A DNA stretch of 64,000 nucleotides, from contig CAXXOZ010000009.1 in NCBI GenBank assembly GCA_963676435.2, positions 164,866 to 228,865 on the forward strand, read 5' to 3'. The position numbers were made by a program, and so were the translations under genes. The first letter of the stretch is position 1. Every line of letters begins with the position of its first letter. The DNA is from CAXXOZ01 sp963676435. Lineage in GTDB: Bacteria > Bacillota > Clostridia > Lachnospirales > Lachnospiraceae. This document shows, piece after piece, positions 7,734 through 15,377 of this stretch. The notes under the pieces were generated by a model. It did no database searches. It was not told the DNA's origin and was given only the letters and a program-made list of their open reading frames with translations.

Positions 7734-8240
7734 ATGAAGAAAATGGTCTTATCAGTATTAGTGGACAATACAGCTGGTGTACTTTCCAGAGTGTCCGGTC
7801 TCTTCAGTAGAAGAGGTTACAACATCGATAGTCTTACAGTTGGAGAAACGGAAAATAAAGATTTTTCCAAAATGACCATTGTCGTCATGGGTGATGATGA
7901 GATATTAGAGCAAATTGTTAAACAGGTTGCAAAACTTGAAGATGTTATAGAAATTGTAGAATTAAAACCAGGCTTGTCAGTTTGTAGAGAACTTATATTA
8001 TGCAAAGTAGAAGTTTCGTCTAAAGATAGACAGCAGGTTATGTCTGTGGTGGATATATTTAGAGCTAAGATTGTTGATATTTCAGAGGATTCACTTATGA
8101 TAGAGTTGACTGGAAATCAAGAAAAGTTAGATGCTTTTATAGAATTACTTGGAGATTTCAGAATTAAAGAGATCGTTAGAACAGGTATTACAGGTCTTAC
8201 AAGAGGGAAGGCTGATATGTTAGCTGGGGAATACGAATAA
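7734..8240 (+). CDS. ilvN: Acetolactate synthase small (regulatory) subunit
   Basis: 168 residues. An N-terminal ACT domain (LSVLVDNTAGVLSRVSGLFSRRGYNIDSLTVG) binds branched-chain amino acids for feedback control; the C-terminal ALS_ss_C domain follows from about residue 85. The partner catalytic subunit IlvB is not in this window, so the subunits are encoded apart. It is 56 bp upstream of ilvC and shares its promoter, giving a two-gene operon for the first two steps of valine/isoleucine synthesis. GAGAGGAG precedes the ATG. Confidence 0.95.
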   Translation: MKKMVLSVLVDNTAGVLSRVSGLFSRRGYNIDSLTVGETENKDFSKMTIVVMGDDEILEQIVKQVAKLEDVIEIVELKPGLSVCRELILCKVEVSSKDRQQVMSVVDIFRAKIVDISEDSLMIELTGNQEKLDAFIELLGDFRIKEIVRTGITGLTRGKADMLAGEYE

Positions 8241-8296
8241 TTTTTAGCAAAATAATAAAAAATATTTAAATATTAATTGGAAAGAAAGGTGTAACG

Positions 8297-9307
8297 ATGG
8301 CAAAAATTTATTATCAGGAAGATTGTAATTTATCTTTATTGGAAGGCAAAACTATAGCGGTTATAGGTTATGGAAGCCAAGGTCATGCTCATGCTTTAAA
8401 CGCAAAAGAATCAGGAATGAATGTAATTATTGGTTTATATGAGGGCAGCAAATCTTGGGATAGAGCGGTTAAACAGGGATTTGAAGTTTATACTGCTGCA
8501 GAAGCTGCGAAAAAAGCTGATGTAATCATGATTTTAATTAATGACGAAAAACAAGGACAGTTATACAAAGAATGTATCGAGCCAAATCTTGAAGAAGGAA
8601 ACATGCTTATGTTTGCTCACGGATTTGCAATTCATTTTGGACAGATAGTTGCTCCTAAAGGTGTTGATGTTACTATGATAGCACCAAAAGGACCTGGACA
8701 TACTGTTAGGGGTCAGTACATGGAAGGAAAAGGTGTTCCTTGTCTTGTAGCGGTTCATCAGGATGAAACAGGAAAAGCTCACGAAAAAGCTTTGGCATAT
8801 GCTTTAGCAATTGGAGGAGCTAGAGCAGGGGTTCTTCAGACAACATTTAGAGAAGAAACAGAAACAGACCTTTTTGGAGAGCAGGCAGTACTTTGTGGTG
8901 GTGTAACAGCTCTTATGCAGGCAGGATTCGAAACTCTAGTAGAAGCAGGATATGAGCCTGAAAGTGCATACTTTGAATGTATTCATGAAATGAAATTAAT
9001 CGTAGACCTTATATTTGAAAGTGGTTTTGCTGGAATGAGATATTCAGTATCAAATACTGCTGAATATGGTGACTATATTACAGGACCTAAAATCATAACA
9101 GAAGAATCAAAGAAAGCTATGAAACAGGTTTTAACAGATATTCAAGATGGAACATTTGCAAAAGACTGGTTAACAGAAAATTCAGTAAATGCACCTCATT
9201 TCAAAGCTATGAGAAGACGTTGTGCAGAACATGAACTTGAAAAAGTTGGTTCAGAACTTCGTAAATTATATAGCTGGAACGATAAAGAAAAATTAATTGA
9301 TAACTAA
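8297..9307 (+). CDS. ilvC: Ketol-acid reductoisomerase (class I)
   Basis: 336 residues, the class I length. It converts acetolactate or acetohydroxybutyrate to the dihydroxy acid with NAD(P)H and Mg2+. The Rossmann loop is GYGSQGHAHALN near residue 24. The metal- and substrate-binding C-terminal domain has ETETDLFGEQAVLCGG and ECIHEMKLIVDL, which carry the conserved acidic ligands. GAAAGGTG precedes the ATG. It is followed by a strong terminator. Confidence 0.98.
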   Translation: MAKIYYQEDCNLSLLEGKTIAVIGYGSQGHAHALNAKESGMNVIIGLYEGSKSWDRAVKQGFEVYTAAEAAKKADVIMILINDEKQGQLYKECIEPNLEEGNMLMFAHGFAIHFGQIVAPKGVDVTMIAPKGPGHTVRGQYMEGKGVPCLVAVHQDETGKAHEKALAYALAIGGARAGVLQTTFREETETDLFGEQAVLCGGVTALMQAGFETLVEAGYEPESAYFECIHEMKLIVDLIFESGFAGMRYSVSNTAEYGDYITGPKIITEESKKAMKQVLTDIQDGTFAKDWLTENSVNAPHFKAMRRRCAEHELEKVGSELRKLYSWNDKEKLIDN

Positions 9308-9320
9308 AATATACATATTA

Positions 9321-9350
9321 AAAGTGCTTGTAATAACAAGCACTTTTTTT
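9321..9350 (+). terminator. Terminator of ilvNC
   Basis: AAAGTGCTTG / CAAGCACTTT stem with eight T residues. Confidence 0.9.
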
Positions 9351-9415
9351 TATTATAGAACTATGCAACAAAACTTTCGATTTTTGACACTGTATATATA
9401 GGAGGTGAAAATTTA

Positions 9416-9895
9416 ATGGAATATTCCGGTAATATTAATGACTTTGCAAAGTTATACCAAGAAATATATAAAGACTTATATAGAACAGCATATTATATGC
9501 TGGGAAATAAACAGGATGCAGAAGATGCGGTAAGTGATACAGTACTGGCAGCTTATAAGGGGATTGGCAAATTAAGAGACAATTCATTGTTTAGAAACTG
9601 GATTTTTAAGATATTATGTAACACTTGTAAAAGAAAAATGAGAGAATATGTAAGAAAGACAGTGCCTCTTGAAGAAAATTCAAAAGTTGTTTATACACAG
9701 GATGATGAACTTGAGGATGTAAGGAGAGCTTTTATGAGCTTGGAAAAAGAGGAAAGGATGATTGTTTCCTTGAAAATTTTTGGGGGTTACAAAAGCCATG
9801 AAACCGGTAAGCTATTAAAGATAAAACCTAATACAGTGAGATCTAAATATAGCAGAGCTATAGAAAAGATGAGAAATAAATTGGAGGTATGGTGA
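9416..9895 (+). CDS. ECF-type RNA polymerase sigma factor
   Basis: 159 residues. Region 2 spans about 10-75 (FAKLYQEIYKDLYRTAYYMLGNKQDAEDAVSDTVLAAYKGI), and region 4 about 100-155 with the helix-turn-helix SHETGKLLKIKPNTVRSKYSRAIEKM. GGAGGTGA stands before the ATG. The last base of its TGA stop is the A of the next gene's ATG, so the pair is translationally coupled, as for sigma/anti-sigma modules. A TTGACAC-n-TATATATA sequence lies just before the gene and could be its own regulated promoter. Confidence 0.92.
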   Translation: MEYSGNINDFAKLYQEIYKDLYRTAYYMLGNKQDAEDAVSDTVLAAYKGIGKLRDNSLFRNWIFKILCNTCKRKMREYVRKTVPLEENSKVVYTQDDELEDVRRAFMSLEKEERMIVSLKIFGGYKSHETGKLLKIKPNTVRSKYSRAIEKMRNKLEVW

Positions 9896-11775
9896 TGAAT
9901 GAAGAATTTGAAAAAGAAATAAGAAAAAGAACCGAAAAATTAAAAATACCTGAATCTCTAAATGAAGAAAATATAATTAATAAGATTGTAGATGATAAAG
10001 GAAGGAGAAAACCTCAAATGAAAAAAGTTGTGAAAATTGCTTCGACAATTGCAGCAGGAATTGTATTAATGGTAGGTTTGAGTATAGCTTCAAATATTGA
10101 AAAGTTCCATACAGTAAAAAGTGTTTTGGAAAATGTTCAAACAGCTTCTAGCTATGAAGAAATATATTCTTATTTTGATAGAAGCATATTTGAAGACTTT
10201 TTCACCACAAAGGATGGAACGGATAATTCGATTTATGAAATAGCCGAAGATGAATCTACATATGATTTGGCAGGATATGATTATTCTGATACCAATATTC
10301 AGGTAGAGGGAGTCGACGAAGGTGATATCGTTAAAACAAATGGTAGATATATATTTATTGCAGATAATAATATTAATTCGGTTAGAATCTTTGATACCGA
10401 AAAAGAAGAAGTTGTTACAAGTGTATCGACATTACAGGATAATATATATGAAATGTATTTACTTGAAGATAAATTAGTCATAATAAGTGGAAACTATATG
10501 TATGCTGATAATGCAGAAACTTTTATTTATACTTATGATATATCAGATATAGATGATATTACCAGTGAAGGCACTGTAAAACAAGATGGATACTACACTA
10601 GCTCAAGGATGAAAGATGATTATCTTTATCTATTTACAGATTATTATATGTATCAAGTTTATAAAGATGAATGTGTTCCGACGGTTAATGAGGAGCAAAT
10701 GGAAGCAACTGATGTATACCTTACATGCGATATAGCAAGTCCGAACTTTCAGGTAATTACTTCATTAGATGTAAACAATCCAGAAGAATTCATAAATACA
10801 AAAAGCATACTAGGATACTACTCGCAATTTTATGTAAGTAGGAACAATATTTATGTAGCGACAGGAAATGGTACAGAAACTCAAATAATCAAGCTTTCAT
10901 ATAAAGATGGAATAATAAAAGGAGAAGCAACAGGTTCAGTGGATGGGTATTTAAACAATTCATTTTCACTTGATGAATATGAAGGCAATCTTAGAGTGGT
11001 ATCAACATTAAATGATGGAACATTTTGGATTGAGGATGATGTTGTTTTTGATGGTATTCCTGAAACGGTAAATCAGATAGAAGAAGGTAATTCATTGTAT
11101 GTGTTGAATCAAGACTTGGAATTGATAGGAAGTGTTGAAAATCTTGCTCCTGGTGAAGTTATTTATTCAGCAAGATTTATAGAAGATATTGCATATTTTG
11201 TCACATATGAAAGAATGGATCCATTATTTGCGGTTGATCTTTCTGATCCAGAAAATCCAGAGGTTTTAAGTGAATTAAAAATAACTGGTTTTTCTGATTA
11301 TCTTCATCCGTGGTCAGAAGATATATTGCTTGGTATTGGTCAGGAAACGGATCCAGACACAGGGGAAAATAAAGGTATAAAAATCTCAATGTTTGATATT
11401 AGTAATCCTGAAAATGTTTTTGAAAAAGATAAAGTTGTTAATGTGGATTACGGATATACAAATATAGGTTATAATCATAAAGCAATCTTAGTTAATGCTC
11501 AGAATAATATTATAGGTTTTTATGGTGAAGGAACTAATGAATATTACAATCCAGTTGCATCTTACCTTGTATATACATATAGTGAGGAAGAGGGGTACGA
11601 ACTTGTAATAGAGCATAAGTATGCAGATGAAGATAATTTATATGATTATTACTTTGACTACGATATAAGAGGTATATATATAGATGATAAAATATATATA
11701 GTAAGCCCACTAGAAGGTATTGTGATTTATAGCCTTGAAGACTATTCACAATTAAAACAAATTGATTGGGAGTAA
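9895..11775 (+). CDS. Membrane-anchored beta-propeller protein, probable anti-sigma partner
   Basis: About 626 residues. A cytoplasmic N-terminus of roughly 45 residues is followed by one membrane helix (VVKIASTIAAGIVLMVGLSIAS) and a large extracellular region matching the C-terminal beta-propeller family PF09826, with the signature VEGVDEGDIVKTNGRYIFIAD near residue 140. The start is ATG 9895, because GGAGG at 9883-9887 is seven bases away; an in-frame ATG at 9889 is too close to that site. The location right after an ECF sigma gene and the small cytoplasmic domain suggest the propeller senses an external state and the N-terminus holds the sigma factor. The anti-sigma role is inferred. Confidence 0.8.
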   Translation: MNEEFEKEIRKRTEKLKIPESLNEENIINKIVDDKGRRKPQMKKVVKIASTIAAGIVLMVGLSIASNIEKFHTVKSVLENVQTASSYEEIYSYFDRSIFEDFFTTKDGTDNSIYEIAEDESTYDLAGYDYSDTNIQVEGVDEGDIVKTNGRYIFIADNNINSVRIFDTEKEEVVTSVSTLQDNIYEMYLLEDKLVIISGNYMYADNAETFIYTYDISDIDDITSEGTVKQDGYYTSSRMKDDYLYLFTDYYMYQVYKDECVPTVNEEQMEATDVYLTCDIASPNFQVITSLDVNNPEEFINTKSILGYYSQFYVSRNNIYVATGNGTETQIIKLSYKDGIIKGEATGSVDGYLNNSFSLDEYEGNLRVVSTLNDGTFWIEDDVVFDGIPETVNQIEEGNSLYVLNQDLELIGSVENLAPGEVIYSARFIEDIAYFVTYERMDPLFAVDLSDPENPEVLSELKITGFSDYLHPWSEDILLGIGQETDPDTGENKGIKISMFDISNPENVFEKDKVVNVDYGYTNIGYNHKAILVNAQNNIIGFYGEGTNEYYNPVASYLVYTYSEEEGYELVIEHKYADEDNLYDYYFDYDIRGIYIDDKIYIVSPLEGIVIYSLEDYSQLKQIDWE

Positions 11776-11777
11776 AT

Positions 11778-11819
11778 AAAATAAGAAGTCTGGATTAAAA
11801 ATTCAGGCTTCTTATTTTA
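11778..11819. terminator. Bidirectional terminator between convergent genes
   Basis: AAAATAAGAAG / CTTCTTATTTT stem. The stop codon of the minus-strand AP2-like gene lies inside the loop. Confidence 0.75.
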
Positions 11820-12589
11820 TTAGAAACTTTCACTTTATTATACCTTGAAGCGTATTCTATAGGAGCTATTTCTTCTATATAATTGTGGTTAAAATTTTTT
11901 GTGAAACCTTTATCTTTTAAAATGTTTATTGTTTTATTATAAGCTATAGCAGCATCAAATTCATTGTAGTATCTTCCTATTATATAGTCACCGTTAATAT
12001 GTATTTTTGAAGTATAGACATACCGTCCATTTTTTAATTCTCTTGAAACGCCATTAAATCTATTAATTACCTGTATATTCTTATATCTAAAATCCAAAAA
12101 ATCTCCATTTACAAAAATATAGTCTCTTCCTGGAACGCTATAAGGCTTTAATCCGTATCTATCTAGAATGTTAACTTGCATTCCATAATCAGAAACGAAT
12201 AAATGTCCATTTCTTTTCATTATTTTATGATTTGAATAATAGAATAAATCATCTACATCAAATTTTAATATTGTTTTTCGATCGTAATAGTATTCAAAAA
12301 ATGAGGGTCTTATATATATTGGGTTGCTTATATAAAAATTGTTATCCCTAAAATTCAAAATAGAAATAATTTTATCAAAATGTAGTGAATAATTTTCAGT
12401 TTTATTTAGTGTTTCTTCTATATTGATATTAATATCTGTTGAAAACAATAAAGCATCTAAGTAGGCTTGGTGTGCTGTTGCTTCATCTGAGTAACTGCCT
12501 AGGCTTATATGTTTATTTTTATAAGTGAAAGAAGCCCTGTAATACAAGGTATTATCCTTTTTTTTAGCTAAAAAAACTCCTTTTTTCAT
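11795..12589 (-). CDS. AP2/HNH-like DNA-binding protein with two AP2-type domains
   Basis: 264 residues. An AP2-like unit lies at about 4-48 (GVFLAKKKDNTLYYRASFTYKNKHISLGSY ending in AHQAYLDAL). Residues 152-177 resemble an HNH fold (VNGDFLDFRYKNIQVINR) but lack the catalytic His pair. A second AP2 unit at 179-234 has GRYYNEFDAAIAYNKT and ends in NFN. The order resembles HNH homing nucleases with AP2 DNA-binding domains that have lost cleavage, leaving a possible sequence-specific regulator. AAAGGAG precedes the ATG. AT-rich direct repeats lie upstream and could be its target. Function is unknown. Confidence 0.65.
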   Translation of the reverse strand: MKKGVFLAKKKDNTLYYRASFTYKNKHISLGSYSDEATAHQAYLDALLFSTDININIEETLNKTENYSLHFDKIISILNFRDNNFYISNPIYIRPSFFEYYYDRKTILKFDVDDLFYYSNHKIMKRNGHLFVSDYGMQVNILDRYGLKPYSVPGRDYIFVNGDFLDFRYKNIQVINRFNGVSRELKNGRYVYTSKIHINGDYIIGRYYNEFDAAIAYNKTINILKDKGFTKNFNHNYIEEIAPIEYASRYNKVKVSNKIRSLNF

Positions 12590-12866
12590 AAAAAATCTCC
12601 TTTAAAAAATAGTATAACATAAATAAATAAAAGCTAAAAGTATGTAAAAAAAGTGAAAATAGTTTACATAAGTGCACAAATTAATAAATTGTACTAATAT
12701 AGAAACAAAAAACTTAATAGTCACATAAAGTATGTGAAAAAACACTAGAAGTAAAAGTGCACAATAAATAAATACGCTAAGCTCATTCTTTTGTAATATA
12801 TTACAGTTGAAAAAAATCATCCATCATTAGGAGCTAACTAATGCAAACAAATTTTTTCTAACCTGG
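12590..12866. other. AT-rich intergenic region with diverged direct repeats
   Basis: No gene is supported. Two related stretches occur: AAGTATGTAAAAAAAGTG (from 12638) with GTGCACAAATTAATAAAT (from 12672), and AAGTATGTGAAAAAACAC (from 12728) with GTGCACAATAAATAAAT (from 12757). A hydrophobic 72-codon minus-strand frame at 12602-12820 covers the repeats and looks like chance. Confidence 0.45.
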
Positions 12867-12895
12867 TTGACACCTTTATTCAGGCTAAATATAAT
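12867..12895 (+). promoter_or_regulatory. Consensus sigma-A promoter of the cell-wall hydrolase gene
   Basis: TTGACA, 17 bp, TATAAT: both boxes perfect. It leaves a 5' leader of about 65 nt before ATG 12969. Confidence 0.85.
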
Positions 12896-12968
12896 GTGGC
12901 TGTGCTTGTGGGGAATGAAGGAAGTATATATCGCTTTTCATAGCACATGGTTTTAGAAAGAGGTAATT

Positions 12969-13658
12969 ATGACAAAAATTAAAAAAAGTATGAAGGCTAT
13001 TTTTACTGCAACTAGGAAAAAACACATTTTAGCTGGAATATGTGGGGCTTTAAGTGTAACAATTATGATTACAGTTATCAGCCTAGGTGTCTCAGGCAAT
13101 ACAACAGAAGATGAGATATCAAAAACAAACATTATTGAAGAAGAAACAGAGTTAACACTAGCAGTAACGGAAAAAGACACAGAAGCAGCGACAGAAGAAA
13201 CAACAGAAGAAACAACTGAGGAAATAACAGAAGAAAAAGTACTTAGTAGTATTGAAGCAGCGGAAACAAACACAGTTACATCTGTGCAAAACAATTCATA
13301 TACAATAAGCGAAAGCGATTATGACTCATTGCTTAAGATAGTACAAGCAGAGGCAGGAGGAGAAGACGAAACTGGCAAGATACTAGTTGCTAATGTAATC
13401 TTTAATCGTGTAAATAGTTCTAGATTTCCTAATACAGTAGGAGATGTTATTTATGCAAAAGGACAGTTTTCGCCAGTTGCATACAGTAGTTTTAGTAATA
13501 CAAAGGTTTCAGAATCTACAAAAATCGCAGTAGATAAAGCGTTAAGCGGAATAGATTATTCACAAGGAGCATTGTTCTTTTGTGCAAATTCTTCTAGCGG
13601 ATTATTTGGTGGATATACATATATTATGACTCATGGTGGTCATACCTTCTTCAAATAG
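12969..13658 (+). CDS. SleB/CwlJ-type cell-wall hydrolase
   Basis: 229 residues. A short basic cytoplasmic start is followed by one membrane helix (about 21-43), a Glu/Thr-rich linker with TEE-type repeats (about 48-90), and a Hydrolase_2 domain (about 110-229) as in the spore-cortex lytic enzyme SleB. The catalytic Glu lies in VQAEAGGEDETGKILVANVIFNRV. The C-terminus has the usual GGHTFFK. A membrane or secreted lytic transglycosylase acting on peptidoglycan is likely. Its perfect vegetative promoter suggests expression in growing cells rather than only in spores; sporulation is not shown by this window. Confidence 0.85.
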   Translation: MTKIKKSMKAIFTATRKKHILAGICGALSVTIMITVISLGVSGNTTEDEISKTNIIEEETELTLAVTEKDTEAATEETTEETTEEITEEKVLSSIEAAETNTVTSVQNNSYTISESDYDSLLKIVQAEAGGEDETGKILVANVIFNRVNSSRFPNTVGDVIYAKGQFSPVAYSSFSNTKVSESTKIAVDKALSGIDYSQGALFFCANSSSGLFGGYTYIMTHGGHTFFK

Positions 13659-13674
13659 TAAAAAACTGAATATT

Positions 13675-13718
13675 AAAAAGCCGTTTTTATAATGAAAATT
13701 TATAAAACGGCTTTTTTA
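13675..13718 (+). terminator. Terminator after the SleB-type gene
   Basis: AAAAAGCCGTTTT / AAAACGGCTTTTTT stem-loop with T-run. Confidence 0.85.
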
Positions 13719-13762
13719 CTTTATATGAAAATTCTCTGAACTCATCTATAAAGTAAAAAGTG

Positions 13763-13791
13763 TTGTACAAGATAATAAGGTGTGTTATAAT
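13763..13791 (+). promoter_or_regulatory. Promoter of thrC
   Basis: TTGTAC, 17 bp, TATAAT. Its position rules out the upstream in-frame start at 13780 for thrC. Confidence 0.7.
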
Positions 13792-13833
13792 CCATTGAGT
13801 AATAATATGAAAGAAAGGTGGAAAATTACCTTG

Positions 13834-15339
13834 ATGAAAGAAATGATATATGTTAGTACTCGAGGAGACAAAGAAGAAGTTAGTGCTTCAAAGGCTATTC
13901 TAAAGGGGCTTGCCTCAGATGGAGGATTGTTTGTTCCTAAAGAAATCCCTAGTATTGATATTGACATTGATGAATTAAGTAAAATGACATATAAAGAAGT
14001 TGCATATTTTGTAATGCATAAATTCTTTACTGATTTTTCAGAAGAAGAATTGAAATATTGTATAGATAATGCTTATGATTCTAAGTTTGATGATTCTGAA
14101 ATCACACCATTAAAAGAAGCGGATGGGGCATATTATTTAGAGTTGTTTCATGGCTCAACTATAGCATTTAAGGATATGGCACTTTCGATACTTCCATACC
14201 TTATGACAGTGTCTGCTAAGAAAAATAAAGTGACAAATGATATTGTTATTCTTACAGCTACATCAGGAGATACTGGTAAGGCAGCTTTGGCTGGATTTGC
14301 AGAGGTAAAAGGCACTAAGATTATAGTATTCTATCCAAAAGGTGGAGTTAGCCCTATACAGGAAAAACAGATGGTTACACAAAAAGGGGACAATACTTTT
14401 GTAATTGGAATTAATGGAAATTTTGATCAAGCTCAAAGTGGAGTTAAGTCGATTTTTGGTAACGTAGAGTTTGGGGAAGAAATGCTTGAGAAAGGCTTTC
14501 AATTTTCATCTGCAAATTCTATAAATATAGGAAGACTTGTTCCGCAGATTGTATATTATGTATATTCATACGCTAAACTATATAAAGATGGTGTTATAAA
14601 AAATGGAGATAAAATAAACTTTGTAGTTCCAACAGGGAATTTTGGGAATATCCTAGCAGGATATTATGCTAAGGAAATGGGGCTGCCAGTTAATAAACTT
14701 GTTTGTGCATCAAATCAGAATAAGGTCTTATTTGACTTTTTTAAAACAGGTGAATACGATAAAAATAGAGAGTTCATTTTGACATCATCACCTTCTATGG
14801 ATATTCTTATATCAAGTAATTTAGAAAGACTTATATATAAAATAGCAGATAATGATTCTGTTAAGAATAAAAAATTTATGGAAGCTCTTATTAATGAGGG
14901 TAAATATGAAATTACAGACTCTATGAGAGAGAAGCTTATAGATTTTTATGGGAATTATTCAGATGAAGAAGAAACAAGTTTGGCTATAAAGGAACTATTT
15001 GAAAAAACTGGATATGTAATAGATACTCATACAGCTGTTGCGTCATCTGTTTTTAATAAGTATTCGAAAGAATCTAAAGATAAGACAAAAACAGTTATAG
15101 TATCAACGGCAAGTCCTTATAAGTTTGTTAGAAGTGTTATGGATGCTATTGATCCAAGATATGACGATCTTGATGATTTTGGACTTGTGGATAAGTTAGA
15201 GGAAATAAGTAAAGTTAAGATTCCAAATGCAGTTGAAGAAATTCGAGATGCAAAAGTTCTTCATGATACAGTTTGTGAAGTTTCTGAAATGGAAGAGCAG
15301 GTTAGAAATAAAATAAATGAATGGCATAATTCTTTATAG
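13834..15339 (+). CDS. thrC: Threonine synthase
   Basis: About 501 residues; a PLP enzyme that converts O-phosphohomoserine to threonine. The N-terminal STRG (MIYVSTRG) is typical, the PLP lysine is in HGSTIAFKDMALS, and the phosphate-binding loop is in ATSGDTGKAAL. The start is ATG 13834 or TTG 13831; an AGGTGG at 13816-13821 is closer to the TTG. A longer frame from 13780 would begin inside the promoter. The gene is monocistronic and ends at a bidirectional terminator that an IS1182 element has split and duplicated. Confidence 0.95.
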   Translation: MKEMIYVSTRGDKEEVSASKAILKGLASDGGLFVPKEIPSIDIDIDELSKMTYKEVAYFVMHKFFTDFSEEELKYCIDNAYDSKFDDSEITPLKEADGAYYLELFHGSTIAFKDMALSILPYLMTVSAKKNKVTNDIVILTATSGDTGKAALAGFAEVKGTKIIVFYPKGGVSPIQEKQMVTQKGDNTFVIGINGNFDQAQSGVKSIFGNVEFGEEMLEKGFQFSSANSINIGRLVPQIVYYVYSYAKLYKDGVIKNGDKINFVVPTGNFGNILAGYYAKEMGLPVNKLVCASNQNKVLFDFFKTGEYDKNREFILTSSPSMDILISSNLERLIYKIADNDSVKNKKFMEALINEGKYEITDSMREKLIDFYGNYSDEEETSLAIKELFEKTGYVIDTHTAVASSVFNKYSKESKDKTKTVIVSTASPYKFVRSVMDAIDPRYDDLDDFGLVDKLEEISKVKIPNAVEEIRDAKVLHDTVCEVSEMEEQVRNKINEWHNSL

Positions 15340-15353
15340 GATTAATGTAAAAA

Positions 15354-15377
15354 AAGGTATCTCTCTTGAGATACCTT
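15354..15377. repeat. Left copy of a 24-bp duplicated terminator hairpin (IS1182 copy 1)
   Basis: Dyad AGGTATCTC-TCTT-GAGATACCT plus one A/T on each side, identical to 16990-17013. The A-run before the left copy and the T-run after the right copy show that the original was a terminator serving both thrC and the minus-strand CheX-like gene. Confidence 0.9.

Noticed and set aside
12602..12820. Hydrophobic 72-codon minus-strand frame.
   Set aside because: It lies in AT-rich repeat sequence, no ribosome site was seen, and its residues reflect base composition.
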